Source: Bacteroidales bacterium (lineage in GTDB: Bacteria; Bacteroidota; Bacteroidia; Bacteroidales; UBA3824). From it: 64,000 bases of DNA. The notes beneath the pieces were generated by a model, which was not told the DNA's origin, did not search any database, and saw only the letters and a program-made list of their open reading frames with translations. A program made the position numbers and the translations under genes. Shown one piece after another: positions 1 through 8,044 of the stretch (the first letter of the stretch is position 1; each line of letters begins with the position of its first letter). The stretch spans positions 62,001 to 126,000 of the forward strand of contig JAEDDH010000006.1 in NCBI GenBank assembly GCA_016293845.1, written 5' to 3'.

Positions 1-85
1 AGCCCATAGTAAAAGAGCCTCCGGGCACTCTGACCATATAGCCGTAGGTTTTACCACCAAAGGCGATAGGAATTTTATCACTCAA
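1..85 (-). CDS. Formylglycine-generating-enzyme (SUMF1) domain protein, edge fragment
   Basis: The reverse strand encodes a short stretch ending at the window edge that contains MVRVPGGSFTMG, the typical opening of a SUMF1/FGE-sulfatase domain. In Bacteroidales such domains occur in enzymes that make formylglycine in sulfatases and in many lipoproteins of unknown role. The frame is the same as that of the tyrosine kinase just upstream, whose stop codon is at 98-100, so no signal peptide can precede it. The only possible starts are TTG at 83-85 or the internal ATG at 43-45. It may therefore be a 5'-truncated remnant. Only about 28 codons are visible, so the call rests on one motif. Confidence 0.4.
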   Translation of the reverse strand, partial: MSDKIPIAFGGKTYGYMVRVPGGSFTMG

Positions 86-97
86 TAAATCAAATAT

Positions 98-2548
98 TTA
101 CTCCTCCGTTTCCCCATCCTCTTTGGTGTAGCCGTAGCCATACCCATAGCCGTAGCCGTAACCATAGCCATAACGACCGTTGACAGTTTTAGAACCGTTG
201 AGCAAAATGCACATATTGGGAAGTTTGTGCTTGAGATAATAACTCTCCACAATCGGCAGCATATTGCGGTCAATGAGTCCCACACGAACTATGAAAAGCG
301 ACATTTCGGCGTGAGAGGCAATAATGCTTGTGTCGGCAACGATGTCGATAGGCGGACAGTCGAGAATCACAAAATCGTAAGCCTGTTTAAGTTCGTCAAC
401 CATCTGTCCAAACAGCGGAATACCAAGCAATTCTGACGGGTTTGGCGGAATCATTCCTGCAGGAAGAATATCAAATCCGGTGGTAAGATTGTGAACGAGC
501 GATTTCCAATTATCCTGATATCCTGCAAGATATGTTGATACGCCGTTTTCAGGTTTATCTACCGAAGAACTTGCCTGAGTCTTACGCAAATCGAGGTCAA
601 CAATTATCACCTTTTTGCCTTTGAGAGCCATCGACGCACCAAGGTTGAGCGAAATAAATGTTTTGCCGCTGCCCTGAATCATCGAAGTGATAAGCATCAC
701 CTTTTTATTATTAGTATTGGTAAACTCTAAATTGCTCCTCACAATGCGGAAAGCCTCGTTGGTGAGGTTCTTGGAGTTTTTCTTTACCACCAGTTGTTTA
801 ACGTCGGCATTTGACGAATCCCTGCGTTTCAAGAATTTAAGAACACCTTTGTGGTGCAGGCGGGTATGCTGAGGAATTTCGCCCACAAACGGAATGGTCA
901 TATTCTCCAAATCCTTGCGCGAACGTATTTTGGTGTTGTTCATCTCTATTAAAACGATGATACCCAACGGAATAAGAATAGAAACCACAAGGGCAATCAA
1001 AAGAATTTTAAATCTCAAAGGTTTGGTAGGAACCATCGACCCCATAGGCGGGGTAATCAAACGGGTGTTGTAAGCAGTGAAAGCCTGTGAGAGTTCTGTC
1101 TCCTCGCGTTTCTGCAAAAGAAAGAGGTACAGAGATTCTTTAACCTTCTGCTGACGGACAATCGAAAGCAATTGCTTAGCCTTGTCGGGGTTGGATGAAA
1201 TGTGCGAAAGACTTCTGTTAAGGTTTTTTTCGAGCGATGCTATCTGAGCATCGAGCACCTTAATTTGGTTTTCGATAGAGCCCACAATTGCTCGGCGCAG
1301 TTGCGAGATAGTTTCATCGAGTTCGATCACAAGGGGATTCTTGTCGGACGAAGTAGAAATAATCTGCTCACGTTTTATTATACACGAGTTGTATTCTGTA
1401 ATCTGTTTTTCGGCGGTAGAATTGTTGCTGCCAGAATAAAGCGGCAACAGAGTGTTTTTCTTTGTGGTGTCGGAAATATAGTCACGCACGTTTTTAGCCA
1501 TAGCCTCCTGAGTTTGCAACGATACAATCTCATTTTGGAGTGCATTTGCCTGAGTATAAAATATTTCGCTCGATTTTTCAACATCGGGCAGAAGGTTTAC
1601 GCTCTTAAACGACGACACATCGCTATCCACCATTCCCAACTCACGCTCAATAATCTCGAGCCTGTTGTTGATAAAGGCTGCTGTACCAATTGACGACTGG
1701 TTTTTATCCTCAATCCATTTTTCGTTGTACACCGTGTACATAGTGTTCAAAAAGTCCTCGGCACGCTGAATATTCTCATCGTCCATAGTGAGCGAAATCA
1801 CCGATGCTTTTTTGTCGGCAAGGTCGGCGCTAAATTTCTTTGAATACACCTGCAAGGCGGTGCGGTATGGCTGTCGGCTAACGTAAATGGTTATAGGCTT
1901 GGATAATTCAGCATATTTGGGTGTAGATGAAATAAGCAGGTTGCCAAGCGGAGTAGAAACCTCCTGACCTAAAAGACCGTCAACTACTTCAGAGGCAAAC
2001 CCTTCCCATCGCGGACTATAAAATTCACAAGCGCGAAAACTGCCGTCGGTGTCGAGTTTCAAGGTAAAGCCGCCTTGAATAAAATCGTCGTTGTCGGTCA
2101 ATTGAGCCGTTACGGGCAGACTATCGCCATAAATCACAACTTTTTTGAAACGAGTGTCAACATAATAGTTGTAGTCTAAGTGAAGACGTTGGATAGTTTC
2201 GAGAATCAAAAACGGCGAGCGAATCACCTCTAACTCGTTGTAGACGGTAGATTTAGAGTCGAACAAACCCATTTCAGAAAACGAAGTGAGTTGCGAATTA
2301 AACGACGAAGTGTTGCCGTCGGTATTTTTAATAAGGAATGTAGAATTGCGGGTATATGTGTTAGGTGTTATCAAAAGATAAATCACCGCCACCGCCATTA
2401 CTATAAAAATCGAAATAAGAAACCACCACCTTTTTGTAAAACAAGCGCCTAAAATAGCGTTGATATCCATCTGATTGTTGATGGATGGTTGATTGATGTT
2501 GGCAGGCTGAATAATACGTTCGAGTGATTGCTGATTGGTTGTCTCCAT
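98..2548 (-). CDS. Polysaccharide co-polymerase / BY-kinase (Wzc-like)
   Basis: Inner-membrane tyrosine autokinase that, by family knowledge, controls chain length and export of capsule or exopolysaccharide together with a Wza-type channel. A cytoplasmic N-terminus is followed by a membrane helix at residues 41-60, a long Wzz-like periplasmic coiled-coil part, a second helix near 520-540 (LLIALVVSILIPLGIIVLIE) and a C-terminal kinase. The kinase shows Walker A (MIQGSGKTF), Walker A' (VIIVDLDLRK) and Walker B (FVILDCPPID). The tail has a run of alternating Tyr-Gly before a short acidic end, the substrate cluster for autophosphorylation. Length, 816 residues, is normal for the Bacteroidota family. 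It lies 7 bases downstream of the Wza-like gene, so the two form one operon. Confidence 0.9.
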   Translation of the reverse strand: METTNQQSLERIIQPANINQPSINNQMDINAILGACFTKRWWFLISIFIVMAVAVIYLLITPNTYTRNSTFLIKNTDGNTSSFNSQLTSFSEMGLFDSKSTVYNELEVIRSPFLILETIQRLHLDYNYYVDTRFKKVVIYGDSLPVTAQLTDNDDFIQGGFTLKLDTDGSFRACEFYSPRWEGFASEVVDGLLGQEVSTPLGNLLISSTPKYAELSKPITIYVSRQPYRTALQVYSKKFSADLADKKASVISLTMDDENIQRAEDFLNTMYTVYNEKWIEDKNQSSIGTAAFINNRLEIIERELGMVDSDVSSFKSVNLLPDVEKSSEIFYTQANALQNEIVSLQTQEAMAKNVRDYISDTTKKNTLLPLYSGSNNSTAEKQITEYNSCIIKREQIISTSSDKNPLVIELDETISQLRRAIVGSIENQIKVLDAQIASLEKNLNRSLSHISSNPDKAKQLLSIVRQQKVKESLYLFLLQKREETELSQAFTAYNTRLITPPMGSMVPTKPLRFKILLIALVVSILIPLGIIVLIEMNNTKIRSRKDLENMTIPFVGEIPQHTRLHHKGVLKFLKRRDSSNADVKQLVVKKNSKNLTNEAFRIVRSNLEFTNTNNKKVMLITSMIQGSGKTFISLNLGASMALKGKKVIIVDLDLRKTQASSSVDKPENGVSTYLAGYQDNWKSLVHNLTTGFDILPAGMIPPNPSELLGIPLFGQMVDELKQAYDFVILDCPPIDIVADTSIIASHAEMSLFIVRVGLIDRNMLPIVESYYLKHKLPNMCILLNGSKTVNGRYGYGYGYGYGYGYGYTKEDGETEE

Positions 2549-2555
2549 TTTTCTC

Positions 2556-3086
2556 TTACTTTATAAATATTACATACACCGACATACAAAACGTAGCCAC
2601 TGAAATCCAGAAAGATGGACTGTAGGCAGTATTGCCCGAGGCTAAAGACTGACGTTTGCGATAATTGTTGGCCTCCACATACACAACGTCGTTTTGACGG
2701 AGGTAGAACGCGGGCGAATTGAGAATGCTGTCGCCGTCGGTCATATCTATGGTGTAAACTTTTGTGTTATAGCCCTCGGTGCGCACCACTTTGAGATTGC
2801 ACCTTTTGCCAAGTATCGACATATCGCCTGCCATACCAAGCGCATCAAGCAATGTAATCCTGTCGTGGTCGATAGTGTAACGTCCCGGACGTGCCACTTC
2901 GCCTAAAATATCAAAATGCATATTTTCAAACTCAACCGTTACAACAGGATCTTTAATAAGTTCGCTTGAAATAAGTTTTTGTTTAACAATATCGCATACT
3001 TCATTGCGGTTCAATCCACTAACGGGTATTTTGCCAACAATAGGAAAATCGATATTTCCTTCATTGTCAACAGTATAATAAGACAT
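2556..3086 (-). CDS. Polysaccharide export protein (Wza-like), 5' truncated
   Basis: Outer-membrane polysaccharide export lipoprotein fragment. The usual family member has about 260 residues with a signal peptide and lipobox; here the first Met gives 176 residues and begins inside the Poly_export domain (YYTVDNEGNIDFPIVGKI). SLBB-type beta-grasp sequence follows (DILGEVARPGRYTI, FYLRQNDVVYVEAN), and a C-terminal hydrophobic helix (WISVATFCMSVYVIFI). The frame stays open and family-like upstream to about 3131 (VLTVTQNFGSTNTNR), then hits a stop at 3138-3140. The 5' part, signal peptide included, is missing because of the junction near 3130. It is probably non-functional as drawn, or the join is an assembly error. 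Confidence 0.75.
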   Translation of the reverse strand: MSYYTVDNEGNIDFPIVGKIPVSGLNRNEVCDIVKQKLISSELIKDPVVTVEFENMHFDILGEVARPGRYTIDHDRITLLDALGMAGDMSILGKRCNLKVVRTEGYNTKVYTIDMTDGDSILNSPAFYLRQNDVVYVEANNYRKRQSLASGNTAYSPSFWISVATFCMSVYVIFIK

Positions 3087-3123
3087 GCGGTTAGTGTTGG
3101 TAGAGCCAAAATTTTGTGTTACA

Positions 3124-3136
3124 GTAAGGACCCTAC
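3124..3136. other. Breakpoint between two truncated genes, at an imperfect palindrome
   Basis: The 13 bases GTAAGGACCCTAC centre on 3130 and are nearly palindromic. Reverse-strand Wza-like coding sequence ends at about 3131 and forward-strand OmpA-family coding sequence starts at about 3128. Neither gene has its signal peptide or start. Either a DNA inversion or deletion, or a chimeric assembly join, explains this. Confidence 0.6.
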
Positions 3137-4300
3137 ATCACCAACAGCATAGGATCTAATTGGTTTTTAGGAATTGGAGCTGGACTCAGCACCTCTTTCA
3201 GCAAAAAAATCGGTTTTTTCTCTGAATTTAGTCTCAAGAACGATTGGGATGCCGAAATCTTCGTTGGCAAATGGTTTACCCCAGTAGTCGGCACAAGATT
3301 TGGCTACAAAGGCGGCACCAACAACTTTGGCTTTGACGACAAACAATACTCATCAAAAAGATTCGAAAGCGGCGAACAAATACGTTTCGGATACTTTCAC
3401 GGAGACTTCCTTTTCAACCTTTCTAACGCTATCGGCGGCTACAAAGAAAACCGCAGATGGAATTTTATTCCTTACGTAGGCGGCGGCATATTTGGTATCA
3501 ACGACGGACATACAGATGTAAAAGCAGCAGTAAGTGCCGGATTATACAACGAAATACGTCTGAGCCGAGCTGTCAATCTATTTTTGGATTTTGGCTTGAT
3601 GTCGTTTGAAAACCCCGTAGGACTCAAAGACAAAGAAACCAAAAAAGCTGTAGTAGACAAAAAAACTGTATTTGCAGCACGTCCAATGTATATGCCCACA
3701 GCCAACGTAGGTATTTCGATCAACCTCAGCAGAAAAAAGAACTTTGACCGCGCAGGCAGTGCATCAGAAGAAGCTGGATCAACAGAACCTAACGACTACG
3801 ACCGTATCAATGAGCGTCTCAAACAACTCGAAGACGAAAACAACAATCTCAAAAACGAGAACGACAACCTCAAAGATTCTCTCGAAAACGCTCAAAAAGC
3901 TATCGACGATTTGGAAAAGAAGAATAATGATCTTGCCGACAACCAAAACGCCAACAATGAAGTCAATCCCAACAACAATGTTCAACCCGCCAAAATTATG
4001 CCTTTGGTAATATATTTCCCCAGAGGTTCGGCTGTGATCAACGACACCGAAATGGCTCACTTTGAACAATGGCTTTCGCTTCACAATGAGGCGGCCCGCG
4101 AATTGCCGATAACAATCACTGGTAGCGCCGACAGCCACACAGGAACAGCAGCTTTCAACCAGATGCTTGCTCAAGAGCGTGCCAACGTACTCAATCGACT
4201 TCTTGCAGCCAACGGTTTCAAAAATGTAACCACAAAAACATTAATCAACGACAGCCTCGGAAACACCAACGCCCGCAACAGAGCTGCAAAACTTGAATAG
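3128..4300 (+). CDS. OmpA-family outer-membrane protein, 5' truncated
   Basis: Outer-membrane protein with an N-terminal beta-barrel part (FLGIGAGLSTSFSKKIGFF through VGKWFTPVVGTRFGY), a charged coiled coil (repeated LKNENDNL-type heptads at about 3830-3940) and a C-terminal OmpA-like peptidoglycan-binding domain. The latter shows VIYFPRGSAVIND and then GSADSHTGT with a later RA, matching the family. The frame opens after a stop at 3125-3127 and has no ATG before 3584, which lies inside the barrel, so signal peptide and first strands are lost at the junction. About 390 residues remain. A strong terminator follows. The true function of the intact gene would be envelope integrity. Confidence 0.8.
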   Translation, partial: GPYITNSIGSNWFLGIGAGLSTSFSKKIGFFSEFSLKNDWDAEIFVGKWFTPVVGTRFGYKGGTNNFGFDDKQYSSKRFESGEQIRFGYFHGDFLFNLSNAIGGYKENRRWNFIPYVGGGIFGINDGHTDVKAAVSAGLYNEIRLSRAVNLFLDFGLMSFENPVGLKDKETKKAVVDKKTVFAARPMYMPTANVGISINLSRKKNFDRAGSASEEAGSTEPNDYDRINERLKQLEDENNNLKNENDNLKDSLENAQKAIDDLEKKNNDLADNQNANNEVNPNNNVQPAKIMPLVIYFPRGSAVINDTEMAHFEQWLSLHNEAARELPITITGSADSHTGTAAFNQMLAQERANVLNRLLAANGFKNVTTKTLINDSLGNTNARNRAAKLE

Positions 4301-4323
4301 CAAACACACTTTTTAATTATGAC

Positions 4324-4371
4324 ACATATCCGGAACCGAGCAACAAGGCTTGTTCCGGATATGTTTTTTTT
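4324..4371 (+). terminator. Rho-independent terminator after the OmpA-family gene
   Basis: A perfect 13-bp stem (ACATATCCGGAAC at 4324-4336 with its complement at 4352-4364) and a 15-base loop are followed by a T run ending at 4371. Confidence 0.85.
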
Positions 4372-4482
4372 ATACCGCAATTTGTTTAAAATAATCTGAT
4401 TTTTCTCCCAAAATCACTTGACATTCATCAAAAAAAGACTTAACTTGTCTACGTTTTTTAACACAAATAAAACTCTAACAAA

Positions 4483-4956
4483 ATGGATATACAGGCTATT
4501 ATCAAACAGGTGATTTCACTTTCAGGGTTGGTTATCAAAAACCCCTCAACATCGATAAAAGGCAGCGGAATAGATTTCGGCTCGCTAATAGGAATGGCAG
4601 GCAGTATGTTAGGCGGAAAGTCTGGCAGCAGCAGCAATGCTGGCGGAGATATTCTCGGCAGTGTGCTCGGCGGATTAATGGGCGGAGGCAGCAACAACAG
4701 CGGTCCAGACACTCCACGCACAGGCAGCAACGACGATGGCGGCGGACTTGGCTCAATACTCGGCGGACTTGCAGGAATGGCTGGTATGGGCAATATATTT
4801 AGCAGCAATGAGGCTTCGAACCTTATGTCGGATGTGTCGCAAAAAGAACAGACCATCAATGATATGCTCAAAGACAAGAATCTCAACGCCGAACAGAAAG
4901 GGAACCTCACCGACATGCTCGGTCTTTTGCAAGTTACAGAACGTTTTCTCGGATAA
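4483..4956 (+). CDS. Hypothetical glycine-rich protein
   Basis: I do not recognise this 157-residue protein. It starts MDIQAIIKQVISLSG with no clear signal peptide, then has low-complexity Gly/Ser/Met segments (GSLIGMAGSMLGGKSG, GSVLGGLMGGGSNNSG, GSILGGLAGMAGMGN). The C-terminal 50 residues are charged and helical (SQKEQTINDMLKDKNLNAEQ). Two hydrophobic Gly-rich stretches could associate with membrane. It stands alone between two terminators, so it is transcribed as a single gene. Codon use looks like that of its neighbours. Confidence 0.65.
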   Translation: MDIQAIIKQVISLSGLVIKNPSTSIKGSGIDFGSLIGMAGSMLGGKSGSSSNAGGDILGSVLGGLMGGGSNNSGPDTPRTGSNDDGGGLGSILGGLAGMAGMGNIFSSNEASNLMSDVSQKEQTINDMLKDKNLNAEQKGNLTDMLGLLQVTERFLG

Positions 4957-4999
4957 TCTGTACAATTATTGGTTTCATAATTTTATATTTTTATTAGAT

Positions 5000-5032
5000 A
5001 GCACATTCCTTAAAAAGGGATGTGCTTTTTTT
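5000..5032 (+). terminator. Rho-independent terminator
   Basis: Stem AGCACATTCC / GGGATGTGCT (one G-T pair) with a 7-base loop, followed by seven T. It ends the glycine-rich gene transcript. Confidence 0.85.
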
Positions 5033-5086
5033 GATAAAAATTATTAAATTTGGCGTGATTTTCAAACCCATCAACGCGATAAAAAC

Positions 5087-6049
5087 ATGAAGACAAAAAC
5101 CATTTTAGCAATAGCGATAACCGTTGCGGTAGTAGGCTGCGGCAATGTGGATACAAACGAGATCAACCAATGTGTGGAAAACTATATCCAATATATTCCA
5201 GACCACAACAAGCCTAAACCAGACGCAAAGCAGGTTTACACCTCAGAATACTGGAGCCTATTAGACAAGGCTTGGCAAATACCCACACCCGAAGGCGAAT
5301 ACGGCGACTGCGAGTTTCTGTTCTACTTTATCGAAGGCAACGGTGGTTGCAGCCCAGAGGCAGGCAAGCACCAAGTAGTACCAATTGAAACCAAAATTAC
5401 AAGCGAAACTTCGGCTTTCGAGGTTTTCGACTATGTGCATCCCGACGGCACTAAGGAACGTCACAAAATAAACCTTATAAAACAGCAAGGCAAATGGATT
5501 ATCGACGACTACGACAGCAGCAAAGTTAGGCTCAAAGAGTATATCAACAACAATTATGTTACTCCTGACCTCGCTTTTATGGAGGTAAAAGGAAGAGTTA
5601 AATCTGTGATTTACATCAACAAACGCAAGGCATTTTTTGACGAGCAGGGCAACATCACCAAATATTGCACAGAGTTTTCGTCAACACATAACTTCAACGA
5701 TGCTTCGTTCGACGAGGTAGATGACAACGGAGACGTGGAGGTACAATTAACACGCGACGGCAAGGGTTACATCACCAACACATACGACTGTCCTGGTGGA
5801 AGTGAATTTTTTGAATACGACACCACGTTTATGCGTCTGACACTGCGTGGCGGCGGCGACGGTGGATACTGGTCGGCAGAGAAATTCGGTTTCGACGCAG
5901 AAGGCTACCCTACGGTATCTATAGTGGAGAGCGATCTCGGTGAAGAAACTGAAACAGACCCTGAAAGAATCACCTACGACAAAACAGACAGTCACGGCAA
6001 CTGGCTCAAACGTGGCAACGAAGAACGAACAATTGAATATTACGAATAA
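5087..6049 (+). CDS. Hypothetical lipoprotein
   Basis: A 320-residue predicted lipoprotein: MKTKTILAIAITVAVVGC gives a signal peptide with a lipobox Cys at residue 18, followed by Gly-Asn. The first part, to about residue 150, reads like a periplasmic DUF3828- or NTF2-type fold (YWSLLDKAWQIP, GKWIIDDYD), but this is a weak impression. The second part has repeated short beta motifs (YINKRKAFFDEQGNITKY, YDKTDSHGNWLKRGNEERT) like those in Bacteroidales envelope proteins with YD/RHS-like strands. It is followed after 11 bases by an outer-membrane barrel gene whose start codons resemble its own, so the two are co-transcribed. No function is assigned. Confidence 0.75.
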   Translation: MKTKTILAIAITVAVVGCGNVDTNEINQCVENYIQYIPDHNKPKPDAKQVYTSEYWSLLDKAWQIPTPEGEYGDCEFLFYFIEGNGGCSPEAGKHQVVPIETKITSETSAFEVFDYVHPDGTKERHKINLIKQQGKWIIDDYDSSKVRLKEYINNNYVTPDLAFMEVKGRVKSVIYINKRKAFFDEQGNITKYCTEFSSTHNFNDASFDEVDDNGDVEVQLTRDGKGYITNTYDCPGGSEFFEYDTTFMRLTLRGGGDGGYWSAEKFGFDAEGYPTVSIVESDLGEETETDPERITYDKTDSHGNWLKRGNEERTIEYYE

Positions 6050-6060
6050 AACATACAACC

Positions 6061-6690
6061 ATGAAGACAAAACTTATATTAATAGCAGCACTCACCGCAC
6101 TATCTTTTGGTGCAAAGGCGCAAATAGAAGGCGTAGAAATGGGTGCAGAACTCGGTCTCGGATATATCGACGGCGCCGACAAACGTATCAACGGCAACAT
6201 AGGATGCAATTTTGGACTTACAATGGTGCAGGGAATGGCAGGCGGACTGTTTTTTACACACATGAACACCAACTCAGAAGTTGACGGACGTTTTCGCTTC
6301 GACGACAACGAGTTTCTATTTCGTAGCAACTACACAGGATTGTATTTCAAAAAAACATTTTTTCCGCGCAAACTTCTCCGTTTTTCGGCATTGGTAAAAG
6401 GTGGAATTGGTGGCACAAACTATTCTAACCACATAGTTACCAACAGCGACGACAATGAATCAGGAATCGGCACTCTCCACCAAAAAGCCGACAAATGCTT
6501 TGTAACTGTGGTAGAACCCGGTGCGCAACTCGAATACAAAATTCGTGGCGAATGCATTATATTTTCGTTCGGAGCCACTTACCGCAAATACGGAAATCTC
6601 AACCTCAAATGCGACCATTACAAAATAGCATCGGGAACAGATTTAGACGGCGTAACAGTGCTTTTTGGTTTAACCTTTAGAACCAACTAA
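6061..6690 (+). CDS. Outer-membrane beta-barrel protein, hypothetical
   Basis: A 209-residue protein with a clear signal peptide (MKTKLILIAALTALSFGAKAQ, cleaved after AKA) and alternating hydrophobic/aromatic strands such as NGNIGCNFGLTMVQGMAGG and FLFRSNYTGLYFKKTFF. It ends TVLFGLTFRTN, and a C-terminal Phe-rich strand is typical of Bacteroidota barrels of the OmpW/porin-like type. It is the second gene of a pair with the upstream lipoprotein. It converges on the phosphatase gene on the other strand, 22 bases away. The specific role is unknown. Confidence 0.7.
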   Translation: MKTKLILIAALTALSFGAKAQIEGVEMGAELGLGYIDGADKRINGNIGCNFGLTMVQGMAGGLFFTHMNTNSEVDGRFRFDDNEFLFRSNYTGLYFKKTFFPRKLLRFSALVKGGIGGTNYSNHIVTNSDDNESGIGTLHQKADKCFVTVVEPGAQLEYKIRGECIIFSFGATYRKYGNLNLKCDHYKIASGTDLDGVTVLFGLTFRTN

Positions 6691-6712
6691 GCGATTATCT
6701 ACCACAGAAAAT

Positions 6713-8044
6713 TTACTCAAAAACTACCTTTACAGCAGCAAGAGTCATATCATCAGTTTGGTCGCGACCGTTGCCCCAATCGTTTATAAAAGAATCTAAC
6801 TTTTGTCTCTGTTCGGGCAACGGAAGCGGACTTACGCTGCAAAGAAAATCTATCAAATTTTTGCTATAAAGTTTACGACCAACAGGATGCGACAATTCGC
6901 CGCCAAGTTGGTCTTGAAAACCATCGGTATAGAGATATACCATATCGCCGGGCTCTAACGGCTGCTGAAGCGATGAAAAATTGCCCGCATCTAAGTAATA
7001 TTTACCCACAGGCATAGGATTTCCTTTAAGTTTATAAGGTGTGCCACCACGAACAAGCAAGGCAGTTTGATTTGCTGTGGCATAATACATCATGCGGTTT
7101 TGCCAATCAAAACTGCAGATTGTCATATCCATACCATCTTCCATAGCCGACATTCCGTCGTGAGGATTCAAAGTGCTTTTTACAAACGCTTTGAGTTGAT
7201 CGAGCACCTGACCCGGATTTTTGGCAGCCTCTTCGGTGATGAGCAATTCTTTCATAGCCGAAATACCAAGCATTGAGAGGAAACCTCCCGGAATGCCATG
7301 TCCCGTGCAATCGGCAACCACACAAACACTCAAACATCCGCATTTAGTTGCAAAAAAGAAATCGCCGCTCACAATATTTTTTGGACGGAAAAACACAAAC
7401 GATTCGGCAAAAAGCGTATCAAAATTACCCGCAGAGGTGATTGTAGCCTGCTGAATCCGTTGTGCATAACGTATACTATTGATTATTTGATCGTTGGCAC
7501 TTACAAGTTCTTCCTTACTCTGTGCAATAAGGTCGCATTGGTGTTCAATTTCTTTTCGTTGTTGAGCCAATTCGATGTTGGCATCAGAAAGCTGATTGTT
7601 GGCACGGCGTTTGGTGCGTATCAGTTTAATAATAAAACCTGCAAGAAAAGCCATTAATACGATACCTATCACAACAGCCACCATTATTGTGCGCAGATGT
7701 TTTTGATTTGAGGCATGCACCATATTGATACGCTGCATCTCTTTTTCTTGCAACTCGTTTTGCTCAGCGTCGGCTTGTGCCTTTTTTATAGCGGTGAGAT
7801 TATTCATAGCCGCCTCGTCAAAAAGGTTTCGCTGCATATCTGAATAGAGATTATACGCAGAATCGGCATGGCGGTAATCACCCTGTTTTTCGTATTCATC
7901 CGACAGTTGGCGATAATAATCAGCTTTTTCGATAGCAATATTTTGTTCTACACTCAAAACACCAGTGGTATCCGCGGCAAAAACATTTATGCTTAAGCCA
8001 ACCACAAATGCCATTACAGCTGATATGTATCTAATCACCGTCAT
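6713..8044 (-). CDS. Membrane-bound SpoIIE-family (PP2C) phosphatase
   Basis: A 443-residue protein phosphatase with an external sensor half. It has a signal peptide (to FAADT), a short TPR-like helical region, one membrane helix near residues 119-140 (VVIGIVLMAFLAGFIIKLI), a coiled coil, then a cytoplasmic SpoIIE/PP2C domain from about 200. Metal-binding motifs are present: VSGDFFFA, VVADCTGHGIPGGFLSMLG, LYTDGFQDQLGG and RDQTDDMTL. The family dephosphorylates serine or threonine on anti-sigma antagonist or other signalling proteins. It overlaps the larger paralogue upstream by 4 bases, so it is translationally coupled. Its N-terminal sensor is much shorter than that of the paralogue. Confidence 0.88.
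   Translation of the reverse strand: MTVIRYISAVMAFVVGLSINVFAADTTGVLSVEQNIAIEKADYYRQLSDEYEKQGDYRHADSAYNLYSDMQRNLFDEAAMNNLTAIKKAQADAEQNELQEKEMQRINMVHASNQKHLRTIMVAVVIGIVLMAFLAGFIIKLIRTKRRANNQLSDANIELAQQRKEIEHQCDLIAQSKEELVSANDQIINSIRYAQRIQQATITSAGNFDTLFAESFVFFRPKNIVSGDFFFATKCGCLSVCVVADCTGHGIPGGFLSMLGISAMKELLITEEAAKNPGQVLDQLKAFVKSTLNPHDGMSAMEDGMDMTICSFDWQNRMMYYATANQTALLVRGGTPYKLKGNPMPVGKYYLDAGNFSSLQQPLEPGDMVYLYTDGFQDQLGGELSHPVGRKLYSKNLIDFLCSVSPLPLPEQRQKLDSFINDWGNGRDQTDDMTLAAVKVVFE

Noticed and set aside
112..180. Short-period repeat as a microsatellite or attachment site
   Set aside because: It encodes the Tyr-Gly tail of the kinase, so a coding reason is sufficient.
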